Origin: Bryobacterales bacterium
GTDB lineage: Bacteria; Acidobacteriota; Terriglobia; Bryobacterales; Bryobacteraceae
Assembly: GCA_019261985.1 (NCBI GenBank)
Contig: JAFAQY010000092.1
Location: 1-45,703, forward strand
Reading direction: 5' to 3'
Length of the DNA stretch: 45,703 bases
The position numbers and the translations under genes were made by a program. The notes under the pieces are model-generated. The model worked only from the letters and a program-made list of their open reading frames with translations, was not told the DNA's origin and did no database searches. Positions 7,943-15,816 of this stretch are shown here, one piece after another (positions within the stretch are counted from its first letter, which is position 1; each line of letters opens with the position of its first letter).

Positions 7943-10600
7943 CTACAGTCCGTTGCCGAAGTCGCTGGACAACCCTCCCGCGGCCGGAATGTAGCATTTC
8001 CGAGTGTAATCCATCACCATTCGATCGGCGTTGAAGCGCCAGCCCAGCGTGCGGATGGTCCGCTTCATGCGCTTGATCCACCCGATGGGAAGACCGTCGC
8101 GGTCGCGCTCATAAAATAGCGGAATTACCTGCTCCCGCAGCACGCGATACAAATCGTCGCCGTCGCGGGCGTCGTGAATGTCCGGATTCAAATGCGTGCG
8201 CCCGGCGCCGATCGCAAAGCCGTTTAGCCCATCGTAGGCTTCGGCCCACCACCCGTCGAGGATGGAGAGGTTCAGCCCGCCATTCAAAACCACTTTCTGT
8301 CCACTGGTGCCGGACGCCTCCAGCGGACGGCGGGGATTGTTCAGCCACACGTCCACGCCCTGCACAAAATGGCGCCCTACATTGATGTCGTAATCTTCCA
8401 CAAACACAAACCGGTCAGCAAATTGCGGATCGCGCATCAACTCCGCGATGTGCTGCAAAATGCGCTTGCCCGGCTCGTCATGCGGGTGCGCCTTGCCGGC
8501 GAACACGAACTGCACCGGGCGTTTGGGATCGTTCACCATGGACGCCAGCATTTGCATATCCTTCAGGACCATGTTGGCTCGCTTGTAGGTTGCGAACCGG
8601 CGCGCGAATCCAACCGTGAGCGCGTCCGGGCTCAGCACTTGTCCCATGCGGTCCACAAACTCCGGATCCTCGCCCCGCCGCTCGGCTTGCTCCATCGCCT
8701 CCGCGCGCACGAATTCCAAAAGATTTGCTTTCAGGCTCAAGTGAGTTTCCCACAGCTCTCCATCGCTGAGCTGCTCGATGCGCTCCCAAATCTGCGATTC
8801 GCCACTATGTTCGTGCCAATCCGGCCCTAAATGGCGGTCGTATAACCGGAACATTTGGGGCGCGAGCCACGAGGGAACGTGCACGCCATTGGTGATGTGT
8901 CCGATCGGAACTTCGTCCTCGGGCTTGCCGGGGTAAAGCCCGGTCCACATCGCGCGCGAGACCTCGCCGTGCAGGGCCGAGACGGCATTGGCGCGGCGCG
9001 ACAGCCTGAGTCCCAAAACCGTCATGCAGAACTCTTCGTAAGGATTGTTTGCATTCTCGCGGCCGAGTCCCATCAATTCCTCGTGCGAGATCCCGATGGC
9101 ATCGCGCAGTCGACCGAGATGTTCCTCGACAAGACCGGCATGGAACCTGTCATGGCCTGCGGGAACCGGAGTGTGAGTCGTAAAGACCACTTGACGGGCG
9201 ACATCGCGGGCCGCCTGCCCGAACGTCAGCCCCTCGCCTTCCATCACATCGCGGATCGCCTCCAAGACAACGAACACGCTGTGGCCTTCGTTCAAATGTA
9301 GGACACCGGGGGTGATCCCCATAGCGCGCAGCGCGCGATAGCCGCCGATGCCGAGCAGCAGCTCTTGCCGGATGCGCACGCGGCGATCCCCGCCGTATAA
9401 TCGCGACGTCAGCTCCCGGTCCTCCGGCGCATTGCCCTCGACATTAGAATCGAGCAGCAGCAAATCGCACCGGCCCACTTTCAGCCGCCATACTTTGGCC
9501 AGGATGCTTCCGCCGCGCGTGTCGATTTGAATGCTGATGCGTTCGCCATTGGCTCCGATCGCCGGTTCCATAGGAAGCTGTGTGAGATCGGTGTGCAGAT
9601 ACTCTTCATGCTGCCACCCTTTCGCGTCCAGCCGTTGGAGGAAGTAGCCCTGGGCGTAAAAGAGACCGATACCGATCAGCGGAATGCCGAGGTCGGAAGC
9701 GCTCTTGATGTGGTCGCCCGCGAGCACTCCCAAGCCGCCCGAGTAGATTGGAATGGATTCATGCAAGCCGAACTCGGCCGAAAAATATGCGACCGGACGC
9801 GGACGCAGCACGCCCGCGTGAACCGATCCCCAGGTCCGGTCCGAGTGCAAATATTCCTGCTGCCGGCGGTAAGCGTAATTGATGCGGCTGTGAAGCGCCA
9901 GATCGCGCGCCCGCCGCTCGATCACGGATAGCGGTATTTCATTCAGCAGCGCGATCGGGTTTTGATTGAGCTGCCGCCAGCGTTCCGGATCGAATTCGTT
10001 AAACAGGCTGGTGGAATCGTGGTCCCAGCTCCACCACAGATTTCGCGCCAGGGACCATAGCCGCTCTTGAGCCGGCGCGATAAACCGGTCAAGGGTCCGC
10101 GCTTCGCTGACCACCGGCGCCACCTGCGCGGCGGCGTCGGAGAGCATTTTGACTTCGGTTTCCTGAAAATCGCGGCCGTTGACGGTTTGGATGACCAGCA
10201 CGCCCTGAAGAACGCCGCGATCGACCACGGGGACGCCCAGGAACGACTGATAATTCTCTTCGCCGGCTTCACGGAAATATTTGAAGCGCGGATGTTGCCT
10301 GACATGCTGCACGGCGACGGGCGAGACTTGCTCCGCGACCAAGCCCACCAGCCCTTCATGAACGCCCATGCGAAGCGTGCCGATGCACTTCGGACTCAAT
10401 CCCACAGAGGCGGCTAACACCAAGTTGGCGCGATCCGGCTCCAGCAGGTACGCGGAACAGACGTTACTTTGGAAGCGGCGGGCGATTAAACCCACAAGCT
10501 TCATCAACGTCTCGGCGGGCTTTCCGCTCTCTCTGGCGAGGTCTCCGATTTCCTCCAGGGTCAATACGTCGCTCGGCCGCGCGGCAGCAGCTTTACTCAT
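7943..10600 (-). CDS. glgP: Alpha-glucan phosphorylase with N-terminal GAF sensor domain
   Basis: The 885-residue protein joins a GAF domain (about residues 12-175) to a complete GT35 glucan phosphorylase. The GAF part resembles the GAF of PtsP/EI-Ntr: SNVCSAYLLEPD, EGLVGLVAEQ, HPRFKYF, FLGVPVVDRGVLQGVLVIQ. The catalytic part begins LWSLARNLWWSWDHD. It has the PLP-lysine motif EASGTSGQK at about K769, then NGGLNLSILDGWWAEAYDG, and it lacks the C-terminal extension of the other phosphorylase. The ATG at 10600 follows a good Shine-Dalgarno (AAAGGAA); an upstream in-frame extension to 10687 has none. I infer that glucan breakdown by this isozyme responds to a small ligand or signal bound by the GAF domain. 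Confidence 0.93.
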   Translation of the reverse strand: MSKAAAARPSDVLTLEEIGDLARESGKPAETLMKLVGLIARRFQSNVCSAYLLEPDRANLVLAASVGLSPKCIGTLRMGVHEGLVGLVAEQVSPVAVQHVRQHPRFKYFREAGEENYQSFLGVPVVDRGVLQGVLVIQTVNGRDFQETEVKMLSDAAAQVAPVVSEARTLDRFIAPAQERLWSLARNLWWSWDHDSTSLFNEFDPERWRQLNQNPIALLNEIPLSVIERRARDLALHSRINYAYRRQQEYLHSDRTWGSVHAGVLRPRPVAYFSAEFGLHESIPIYSGGLGVLAGDHIKSASDLGIPLIGIGLFYAQGYFLQRLDAKGWQHEEYLHTDLTQLPMEPAIGANGERISIQIDTRGGSILAKVWRLKVGRCDLLLLDSNVEGNAPEDRELTSRLYGGDRRVRIRQELLLGIGGYRALRAMGITPGVLHLNEGHSVFVVLEAIRDVMEGEGLTFGQAARDVARQVVFTTHTPVPAGHDRFHAGLVEEHLGRLRDAIGISHEELMGLGRENANNPYEEFCMTVLGLRLSRRANAVSALHGEVSRAMWTGLYPGKPEDEVPIGHITNGVHVPSWLAPQMFRLYDRHLGPDWHEHSGESQIWERIEQLSDGELWETHLSLKANLLEFVRAEAMEQAERRGEDPEFVDRMGQVLSPDALTVGFARRFATYKRANMVLKDMQMLASMVNDPKRPVQFVFAGKAHPHDEPGKRILQHIAELMRDPQFADRFVFVEDYDINVGRHFVQGVDVWLNNPRRPLEASGTSGQKVVLNGGLNLSILDGWWAEAYDGLNGFAIGAGRTHLNPDIHDARDGDDLYRVLREQVIPLFYERDRDGLPIGWIKRMKRTIRTLGWRFNADRMVMDYTRKCYIPAAGGLSSDFGNGL

Positions 10601-10717
10601 GTTGATTTCCTTTTTTTGATGGCTCGACGCGGAAAGAACAGCGGTCCTTCGCAAAACGGCAACGGAGCCGCTCCTTTGCTGCAACAATCACAAGACAGGG
10701 TGAACCAATAGTCTACG
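10601..10717 (-). promoter_or_regulatory. Leader of the GAF-phosphorylase gene
   Basis: This 117-bp gap between the DUF2891 stop and the phosphorylase ATG carries the AAAGGAA ribosome-binding site just upstream of the ATG and an A-run on the coding strand. I do not see a clear promoter or terminator hairpin. Confidence 0.3.
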
Positions 10718-11725
10718 TTACGCGGCCGGATGTATGCCAGTGCGGGCCCGCAGCGCCAAAAGCGCGAATGATGCTAGCCAATGTTCGCCCATATAATCGC
10801 CCTCTACACGCGCCAGGCCCGCCGCAAGATGCTCGTCCGCCGCGGAGCGCGCCACGCGCTGCGCCTCGGGAGGAAGTTGGTCGGCAAGTTCGTAGAACGC
10901 CCAGGCGCGGGATAGATTCAGGCCGTCGAGGTGAGCGATCTTGCCGTCCGTGCGGTCGGAAGGACAGACCGGCCGAAACAATGTCGCGGGCAGGCCTTCG
11001 TGCAAGGCGGGCAAGTATTCTCGGAACCAAGCCGCGGCCTGAGCGCGAGGTCCGGCATAGCCGGCGGCTTGGGCAACGGTCAGCGTTGGCGATAGGAAAT
11101 CGTCATTTGAAGGCTCCCAGCATTGCGCGTCGCGATCGCGGCTATGCCATTCCCAAACTTTCGAGCGGAGCGCCGCCTCAAGCTCGGGGTCTTCGGCTTC
11201 GCGGGCGTATTCAAGAGACAACCGCACCGCCAAGGCGGTGTTCGAGTGCACGCCGGTGCGTACCGGATACGTCGCGAGCGGCAGATACTCCATCCAACGC
11301 CGGCGGAAAACGTCGGCCAGCGGTTTGAGGATTTCAAACCATCCTGTTTGGTGACGCTTCAACTCGGCCCCGAGCATGAGGCACCAAGCCCAGCCATACG
11401 GCCGTTCAAACCCCCTCGAGGAGGGCTTGGCCGCATAGGCGCGCTCTTCGTCAACTTTTTGCGGCGTCACATTTCGCTCGAATAGAGCGTTGATCTCTTG
11501 CGCGAACGGCCCATCGGGGCGGAGGCGCAAGACGGTCGCCAGGGTCCAATACCCATGCACGCACGAATGCCAGTCGAAACTGCCATAAAAAACGGGATGC
11601 AGAGCTTTGGGGCCTTGCACATCGGCCTCCGCATTTATCACGTGATCCAGCTTGTTCGGATATTGACGCTCTACGTGCGAGAGAGCGATGCGGGCGAATC
11701 GGTCGAGCAAATCCGGCGCGATCAT
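10718..11725 (-). CDS. DUF2891 family protein
   Basis: A 335-residue soluble protein recognisable as DUF2891 by the N-terminal HPVFYGSFDWHSCVHGYW motif, followed by helical segments rich in Trp, His and Arg (GVHSNTALAVRLSLEYA, AHLDGLNLSRAWAFYELA). The fold is probably all-helical. His, Trp and Asp in the first motif suggest a catalytic or ligand site, but no activity is established to my knowledge. The ATG at 11725 overlaps the DUF979 stop as ATGA and is preferred over one 18 bp upstream. The tight coupling to the DUF969/DUF979 permease pair suggests it processes the compound the permease moves. Confidence 0.85.
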   Translation of the reverse strand: MIAPDLLDRFARIALSHVERQYPNKLDHVINAEADVQGPKALHPVFYGSFDWHSCVHGYWTLATVLRLRPDGPFAQEINALFERNVTPQKVDEERAYAAKPSSRGFERPYGWAWCLMLGAELKRHQTGWFEILKPLADVFRRRWMEYLPLATYPVRTGVHSNTALAVRLSLEYAREAEDPELEAALRSKVWEWHSRDRDAQCWEPSNDDFLSPTLTVAQAAGYAGPRAQAAAWFREYLPALHEGLPATLFRPVCPSDRTDGKIAHLDGLNLSRAWAFYELADQLPPEAQRVARSAADEHLAAGLARVEGDYMGEHWLASFALLALRARTGIHPAA

Positions 11726-12675
11726 CGGTAAACGAGCAGACACAGCAGCAGAAGATTGCCCGCCATTAAAAGTAACGCTGTCGGCGCTTGCGCGCGGATC
11801 ACGGCGTAGCGGTCATCGAGTTCCAAAAGCGTGGCCGGGACGAGATTGAAGTTCGCGGCCATCGGTGTCAGCAACGTTCCGCAAAAACCGGTGAGCATGC
11901 CGAGAGCTGAGACCGCCACAACGTTCGCGCCGAACCTCTGAACCACGAGCGGCAGGCCGAGTGCGGCCATCATTACCGGAAACGCAGCGAACGCGTTCCC
12001 CATAATGATGGTGAACGCGACCATTCCTAGGCCAAAGACGACGACGGCCGTGCGCGGAGTGGTTATGGGCGCATAGGTTGAGAATACCCGTCCAACGGCT
12101 GTCCCAACGCCACTTACGGTAAAAACGGACCCAAGCGCCGCCAACATCTGCGGCAGCAGCAGTGCCCATCCGATCGTATCCACCAATCGCCCTCCCTCGG
12201 TCACGGGTGCTAAAAGCGGTGGACGGAATGCGACCATAGTAAGCGCGAGCCCGACCATAATTCCCGCAAAAAGCCAGACCAGCGTAGCGGCCTGCGGGTC
12301 TACGAGCGGCTTGCCGCCCAGCGATAAGTTTTTCAATACCGTCGAGCCGGCAAAGGCCGAGAACGGCGCAATCAGCGCCGGTACGAACAAGAAAGATTTG
12401 TAGCGCGAAGCCCTTTCGGCGCGTTCGGCATCACTGGTTGTTTTTACAGGTCCGCGGCCGGTTCGCCATGCCCCGCCTACGACGATTAGGCCGAGCGCCA
12501 GAATGCCGTTCGCGAAATCGGAGAGCTTCGAGCCGAACAGAAAACTAATTGCCAGGAGACCGTAGAAGGCAGCGTTCGCGAAACGCTTCGGGTGCAAACG
12601 GTTGAGAGCCGCGGCTGCGGCGAACGCGCCGAACGTCACGCCCGCGATGACATAAACGGCTTCGAGACTTATCAT
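11722..12675 (-). CDS. DUF979 family permease subunit
   Basis: The 317-residue membrane protein has about nine or ten hydrophobic helices and starts MISLEAVYVIAGVTFGAFAA. It contains the characteristic LGMVAFTIIMGNAFAAFPVMMAA and GMLTGFCGTLLTPMAANFN segments of DUF979. DUF969 and DUF979 are found together as a two-part permease of the ion-transporter superfamily. In some bacteria they lie beside 5-oxoproline genes, but the substrate is not evident here. Its ATG overlaps the DUF969 stop, and its stop overlaps DUF2891, so all three are translationally coupled. Confidence 0.88.
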   Translation of the reverse strand: MISLEAVYVIAGVTFGAFAAAAALNRLHPKRFANAAFYGLLAISFLFGSKLSDFANGILALGLIVVGGAWRTGRGPVKTTSDAERAERASRYKSFLFVPALIAPFSAFAGSTVLKNLSLGGKPLVDPQAATLVWLFAGIMVGLALTMVAFRPPLLAPVTEGGRLVDTIGWALLLPQMLAALGSVFTVSGVGTAVGRVFSTYAPITTPRTAVVVFGLGMVAFTIIMGNAFAAFPVMMAALGLPLVVQRFGANVVAVSALGMLTGFCGTLLTPMAANFNLVPATLLELDDRYAVIRAQAPTALLLMAGNLLLLCLLVYR

Positions 12676-13334
12676 AGTTTCCGCCGTAATTTCTTATCGA
12701 ATAGCCACAGTCTTACGGAGTGAATGGAAAATGCGAGCAGCGCCGAAGGGATTGCCCATCGCGCGAGATCCAGCGGCTGAACGTTAATGTGATTTTCACC
12801 AAGAAATCCCTTGATCAGGAGAATCGAGCCGATGGCGATAAAGATGTCCTCTCCGAAAAACAGGCCGATATTGTCGGTAGCGGCAGCCATCGCGCGGATT
12901 TTCTTTCGCGAGTCCTCGGTCTGCCGTTGACCTGCGCGCTCGGCGGCGCCTTCCGCCATAGACGCGATTAGCGGCCGGACCATCTGCGCATGTCCGCCGA
13001 GCGCGGTCAGCCCGAGCGCCGATGTGATCTGCCGGGCCAGCAGGTACATCACCAGCACTCGTCCCGCGGTTGCGGCGCCGATACCCGAAATCATTTGCCG
13101 CGCCCGCGTTTGCAAGCCTTCGCGCTCCAGCACTCCGATTAACGCCAAAATCACCCATGCTGCTGTGATAAAGCGATTGTCGTTGAATGCCTTGCCGAAC
13201 GCCTCAATGATTTCAGACGGGCTAAGGCCGGCGGCGAGTCCGCTGGCCGCAGCCGCGGCCGCAACGACTAGAAGAGGGTTTGCGCGCAGCGCGAATCCGA
13301 CCGCAACAACGGCGACTCCAAGCAGCACCCACAT
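12672..13334 (-). CDS. DUF969 family permease subunit
   Basis: A 220-residue membrane protein with the DUF969 pattern: N-terminal LLGVAVVAVGFALRANPLLVV, the conserved FNDNRFITAAWVILALIGVLEREGLQ split around residues 50-75, and MAAATDNIGLFFGEDIFIAIG. It probably forms a heteromeric transporter with the DUF979 protein encoded next. The ATG at 13334 gives the family N-terminus; a GTG at 13391 would add 19 unrelated residues. It lies 58 bp after fliR on the same strand, so read-through from the flagellar operon is possible. Confidence 0.88.
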   Translation of the reverse strand: MWVLLGVAVVAVGFALRANPLLVVAAAAAASGLAAGLSPSEIIEAFGKAFNDNRFITAAWVILALIGVLEREGLQTRARQMISGIGAATAGRVLVMYLLARQITSALGLTALGGHAQMVRPLIASMAEGAAERAGQRQTEDSRKKIRAMAAATDNIGLFFGEDIFIAIGSILLIKGFLGENHINVQPLDLARWAIPSALLAFSIHSVRLWLFDKKLRRKL

Positions 13335-13392
13335 CGGGCTATTACAACACACGCACTCAGCCGTGCCGGCGAGGCGCGGTCCGTTTTCCACG

Positions 13393-14157
13393 CTACGACA
13401 AGGCCCTCCAAAGCGCCGCCAGCATCCGCTGCGATTCGGCCGTGAATACCTTCGGCGCCGCCGGCGCCAGCGCCGCCATCATCGCGAGGGCGACTGCCAT
13501 CTTGCCGGGGAATGCGACGGAAAGCAGTTGCAGTTGCTGCTGGACTCTTCCCACCAGCGCCAGTGCCAAATCGATCAACAAAAGCAGTGCAAGTATCGGA
13601 AAGGCGAGCCGTAGACCCGTGGAAAGCATAGCGCTGCCAAGACGGATGACACCGTCCAGCCCTGCCGCGGCCGGAGCCCAAGTTCCCGCGGGAAATCTCG
13701 CGAAGCTCGCTGCAAGTACTCGGATCAACTCATGATCGAGGCCAGTTGTAAAGAAGAGCAAGGCAGTGCTTAGCGATGCCATCACCTGTAAAACGGTCGA
13801 GTCCGCTTCACTGTTGGGGTCGATTGTGGACGCGTACCCATAACCCGCATGCAGCCCGGCGACCTGAGCCGCGATTTGAAATCCCTCCGTGAGAAAGGAG
13901 ACCGCGAGCCCTGCGAGCAATCCCAGGCCGGCTTCGGAAAATGCCCACATCGCGAGCTGTCCGATTGACGGGAACGTGTTGGGGAGAACGGGCCAAACGG
14001 GAAATAGCGCCAGCGTAATCGCGAGCGCCAGTACGATCCGAACCGTATCCGGAGCGGCGCGGAAACCGGGTATGGGGAGAAAAGCGATCAATCCAGCTAC
14101 ACGAGCCAGCACCAGAAGGAACGCGTATAAAATGCCGGTGGAAAATTCGATTGTCAA
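13393..14157 (-). CDS. fliR: Flagellar export gate protein FliR
   Basis: FliR is a core membrane component of the FliPQR export gate of the flagellar type III apparatus. The 254-residue protein shows family segments: LLVLARVAGLIAFLPIPGF, QIAAQVAGLHAGYGYASTIDP (the QxGxxxAxxxDP signature), and RLAFPILALLLLIDLALALVGRVQQQLQLL. I prefer the TTG at 14157, preceded by AGGAG just after the fliQ stop. An ATG at 14175 lies in frame but overlaps fliQ by 11 bp. It is the last gene of the minus-strand flagellar operon. Confidence 0.92.
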   Translation of the reverse strand: MTIEFSTGILYAFLLVLARVAGLIAFLPIPGFRAAPDTVRIVLALAITLALFPVWPVLPNTFPSIGQLAMWAFSEAGLGLLAGLAVSFLTEGFQIAAQVAGLHAGYGYASTIDPNSEADSTVLQVMASLSTALLFFTTGLDHELIRVLAASFARFPAGTWAPAAAGLDGVIRLGSAMLSTGLRLAFPILALLLLIDLALALVGRVQQQLQLLSVAFPGKMAVALAMMAALAPAAPKVFTAESQRMLAALWRALS

Positions 14158-14164
14158 GACGCTC

Positions 14165-14434
14165 CTAATGCGCAAACCGTCCTAAATTCCCGAGCAACGC
14201 CGTCGTGTAGGCGATAAGCCTGGTAAGCATCCAGGGCATCGCCAGCAACAGCGCCGCAAGAAAGGCAGTAAGCCTCGGAACTGCGCTGAAGCTCGAATCT
14301 TGAATCGAAGTCACGATTTGCACCAGACTCATGACGATCCCGATCACAAACCCCACGCCGAGCAATGGCAGACTCAGCCAAAATGTTGTGAGAAAAGCTT
14401 GTCGCATCAAATCCACCGTTTGAGCCGTGGTCAT
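14165..14434 (-). CDS. fliQ: Flagellar export gate protein FliQ
   Basis: An 89-residue protein with two hydrophobic helices separated by the FliQ consensus VMSLVQIVTSIQDSSFSAVPRL. It is part of the FliPQR export-gate complex in the inner membrane. Two ATGs are adjacent (14437 and 14434). The strong Shine-Dalgarno AAGGAGG is too close to the first, so the second is favoured. It lies 8-11 bp after fliP. Confidence 0.95.
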   Translation of the reverse strand: MTTAQTVDLMRQAFLTTFWLSLPLLGVGFVIGIVMSLVQIVTSIQDSSFSAVPRLTAFLAALLLAMPWMLTRLIAYTTALLGNLGRFAH

Positions 14435-14445
14435 CATGCCTCCTT

Positions 14446-15177
14446 TTAATAAAAGCTCCGCACGAGCGAACCAACCACCAGATTCCAGCCGTCCACCAAA
14501 ACGAATAACAGTAACTTGAACGGGGCTGAAACCATAACTGGCGGCAATTGCACCATCCCGACAGACAACGTCACGGAAGCAACAACCAGGTCGATGATCA
14601 GAAAGGGCAAAAACAGGACTGCACCGATTTGGAACGCAGTCTTGAGCTCGCTCAGAACGTAAGCGGGCACTAGCGCGCTCAGTGGGACAGCCGACGGGCC
14701 GGCGGGAGCGGGTGCGTGCGCCAGTTCCATAAATAATCGGATATCTTTTTCCCGCGCGAACTTCAGAAGAAAATCATGCACCGGCGCCGAGGCGCGGTCC
14801 CAAGCTTCGCTCGCGCCGATCTGCCCGGCCTCGAGCGGCTGCCAGCTTTCGCGATAAACCTTGTCAGTAACCGGTTGAATAATCAGCAACGAAAGAAATA
14901 AAGCCAAGCCCACCAAGACTTGATTGGAGGGAGTCGTCTGAGTCCCGAGCGCCTGCCGCAAGAAATGCAGCACCACCACAACACGCAGGAAAGGCGTCAC
15001 GGACATGATGATCGCCGGGAGCAGGGTGAGCAGAGTCAGCAGAAGCACGATCTGCATCGGCACGCTCAGGTTTGTCCCGGATTTATTCCCCACAAGCGTT
15101 ATCCCCAAGAGGGAGTCATTGGGGCCTGCGAATGCCGGCGCGGCTAAACACGCGGCCGTGAGAATTAATTTCTTCAT
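14446..15177 (-). CDS. fliP: Flagellar export gate protein FliP
   Basis: The 243-residue FliP starts with a cleavable signal peptide (MKKLILTAACLAAPAFA). The diagnostic segments follow: MSVTPFLRVVVVLHFLRQALGTQTTPSNQVLVGLALFL and, near the C-terminus, LVPAYVLSELKTAFQIG followed by FLIIDLVVASVTLSVGMVQLPP. It forms the export gate with FliQ and FliR encoded next. The ATG overlaps the fliO stop by 4 bp, so the two are coupled. It lacks an unusually long periplasmic insert. Confidence 0.96.
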   Translation of the reverse strand: MKKLILTAACLAAPAFAGPNDSLLGITLVGNKSGTNLSVPMQIVLLLTLLTLLPAIIMSVTPFLRVVVVLHFLRQALGTQTTPSNQVLVGLALFLSLLIIQPVTDKVYRESWQPLEAGQIGASEAWDRASAPVHDFLLKFAREKDIRLFMELAHAPAPAGPSAVPLSALVPAYVLSELKTAFQIGAVLFLPFLIIDLVVASVTLSVGMVQLPPVMVSAPFKLLLFVLVDGWNLVVGSLVRSFY

Positions 15178-15518
15178 AGGACGTGGGGCAGGCTGCCAGC
15201 CTGCGCGCGGTTGCCAACCACGCTTGCCGGGGGTAAATCAGAACCGCCCAACACACAGCAGCCGTTCGGATAGGTGGCAATAACGAGTTCCTGGCCACGC
15301 AGGCGCACTAAGTGCAAAGTATGGTGCGGCGTGAGCACCAGGCGGTCAATCGGCTTGAGTATGCGGTCCGGTTTCGAGCCCGTCAGCCGCGAAGGCACGC
15401 GCAAAAACGTTCGCCCATGGCTCAGCTTCCACAAGGCGCCCCCGAGCAGCGCGAAGACCGCTAGAACCGAGAACACCTGACGAATCAAGCCCGGCTCCGC
15501 TACTGAGTTAAATGGCAT
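15174..15518 (-). CDS. fliO: FliO-like flagellar assembly protein
   Basis: A 114-residue protein with one N-terminal membrane helix (QVFSVLAVFALLGGALW) and a short cytoplasmic domain of FliO type (RILKPIDRLVLTPHHTLHLVRLRGQELVIATYPNGCCVL). FliO is poorly conserved and helps FliP fold. Position between fliN and fliP is the main support. The start at 15518 follows GAGGAGG inside the end of fliN. The last residues (ASVVGNRAQAGSLPHVL) are encoded by a REP-like double hairpin and appear to be a tail acquired from the repeat. Confidence 0.85.
   Translation of the reverse strand: MPFNSVAEPGLIRQVFSVLAVFALLGGALWKLSHGRTFLRVPSRLTGSKPDRILKPIDRLVLTPHHTLHLVRLRGQELVIATYPNGCCVLGGSDLPPASVVGNRAQAGSLPHVL
15183..15223 (+). 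repeat. REP-like double-hairpin element in fliO 3' end
   Basis: GTGGG lead-in, hairpin 1 GCAGGCTGCCAGCCTGC (15188-15204, perfect), then hairpin 2 GCGCGGTTGCCAACCACGC (15205-15223, one mismatch). The C/G pair in hairpin 1 replaces the A/T pair of the copies at 2811 and 40560, so the stem is conserved rather than the sequence. It sits immediately upstream of the fliP ATG on the transcribed strand. Confidence 0.75.
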
Positions 15519-15522
15519 TCCG

Positions 15523-15771
15523 TTAATCCTCCTCGGCAAAGTCCGTGATGCGTACCCCCACGGCTTCTTCGATAATGACGATTTCGCCCGAGGCTACGGG
15601 GGCGCCGCCTATAAGGAGATCGATGTTTTCTCCCGCCGATCGAGTCATGTTAAGGACGCTGCCCTCCTCGAGGGAGAGGATCTCGCCCACGGTCATTATT
15701 TTTCGAGCCAGCTCGACATCCACGTAAACAGGGATATCGGAAAGGTGGCCAATTTGATCCAGTGCCGTCAC
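15523..15771 (-). CDS. fliN: Flagellar switch protein FliN (short form)
   Basis: An 82-residue protein that is essentially one SpoA (surface presentation of antigens) domain: IPVYVDVELARKIMTVGEILSLEEGSVL, then GGAPVASGEIVIIEEAVGVRITD. FliN forms the C-ring of the motor and docks FliH for export. The N-terminal extension found in many FliN proteins is missing. Translation probably starts at a GTG (15771). It is followed 4 bp later by fliO. Confidence 0.92.
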   Translation of the reverse strand: MTALDQIGHLSDIPVYVDVELARKIMTVGEILSLEEGSVLNMTRSAGENIDLLIGGAPVASGEIVIIEEAVGVRITDFAEED

Positions 15772-15816
15772 GCGTTCAACCCAGCATTTCCCCTTCAGCC
15801 CTGCCCGTTACTGGAT

